The position numbers and the translations under genes were made by a program. From Candidatus Gottesmanbacteria bacterium (lineage in GTDB: Bacteria; Patescibacteriota; Microgenomatia; UBA10105; UBA927): 14,008 nt of DNA. This document shows, in pieces, positions 13,738 to 14,008 of the stretch. Location of the stretch: NCBI GenBank assembly GCA_016218185.1, contig JACREP010000103.1:1-14008 (forward strand). Direction: 5' to 3'. Under the pieces are notes generated by a model that was given only the letters and a program-made list of their open reading frames with translations, was not told the DNA's origin and did not search any database. Each line of letters opens with the position of its first letter. The first letter of the stretch is position 1.

Positions 13738-14008
13738 ATTGTTTTAATCGTTTTAATGCTAATCGTATGGTCGATAATGGTGTCTTCTGTGTTTTTTTCA
13801 TAAATAAGTATACTATCGCCACGCCATCTTCTACACTTCCAAACAACAGTCGATATCTGCCTGCCCTAAGCTCCCAAAGTCCGCTAGCTACTTTCTTTAA
13901 ATAAGGCTGCGACAAACAAAATCCGTAATCTTTGAATAAATCAATGACTTTTACTATTCTTGTATTATCATCCTCATGTAGTGCACGGAGTTTCTCCTCA
14001 ACTTCAGG
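13727..14008 (-). CDS. RelE/HigB-type (Gp49-like) toxin, N-terminus cut by window edge
   Basis: The frame is open from the right edge to the stop at 13727. The visible 93 residues include ALHEDDNTRIVKVIDLFKDY, then QPYLKKVASGLWELRAGRYR (family pattern P-Y-x-K-x-L/V-x-x-G-L-[WY]-E-L-R), and VYLFMKKTQKTP (F-x-K-K-T-x-K-T-P), both hallmarks of the PF05973 phage-derived/HigB toxin family. Such toxins are usually ribosome-dependent mRNA endonucleases of 100-120 residues, so only about 10-25 residues are missing. A TTG at 13915 could be mistaken for a start, but it would discard the conserved N-terminal helix. Paired with the overlapping antitoxin gene as a HigBA-type module. Confidence 0.88.
   Translation of the reverse strand, partial: PEVEEKLRALHEDDNTRIVKVIDLFKDYGFCLSQPYLKKVASGLWELRAGRYRLLFGSVEDGVAIVYLFMKKTQKTPLSTIRLALKRLKQYET

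Noticed and set aside
13913..13915. TTG start for the toxin gene
   Set aside because: The frame stays open to the window edge with family-like residues upstream, so the toxin is simply cut by the window rather than starting here.

Overview
The window looks like a bacterial chromosome segment, most likely from the Candidate Phyla Radiation (Patescibacteria). This is an inference from several features: a 618-residue alanyl-tRNA synthetase that stops right after its editing domain, short intergenic spaces, tiny membrane proteins, a PaaX/Cas2-fold regulator, and promoters that often place the -10 box only 6-12 bases before the start codon. UGA acts as a stop (for example in the ATGA overlaps), which argues against the UGA-recoded CPR lineages.

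Layout. 1-71 (-) is the N-terminus of an unidentified gene cut by the window edge. About 154-270 can fold into a long interrupted hairpin. 271-2127 (-) is alaS. Divergent from it, 2191-2616 (+) holds three very small membrane-protein genes; the second and third are recognisable paralogs of each other. 2680-3419 (+) is a short-chain dehydrogenase broken by a frameshift in a run of seven C. A hairpin separates it from the convergent gene 3507-5150 (-), an uncharacterised protein with a C-terminal nucleoside-phosphorylase-like domain. A symmetric divergent promoter then leads to an overlapping pair at 5215-7088 (+): a HisC-like aminotransferase and an EamA/DMT exporter.

7087-7954 is the most unusual part. 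A lone PaaX-like regulator gene (-) is flanked by two 44-bp palindromic elements in direct orientation. One overlaps the exporter stop codon and encodes the regulator's last residues. The other overlaps the regulator's predicted -35 box.

8019-8668 (-) holds a two-gene membrane/coiled-coil pair (DUF948-like and YtxH-like). 8741-11535 (-) is an ftsK-rodZ-like operon for chromosome segregation and cell shape. Divergent from it, typA/bipA (11634-13460, +) has a terminator-like hairpin directly after its promoter. The window ends with a HigBA-type toxin-antitoxin pair (-); its antitoxin 3' end overlaps the typA 3' end by 14 bases, and the toxin N-terminus runs off the window.

The mix is housekeeping (translation, division, stress GTPase) with short accessory inserts. 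The accessory pieces most likely to repay work are the palindrome-flanked regulator, the micro-membrane-protein cluster, and the phosphorylase-like orphan.
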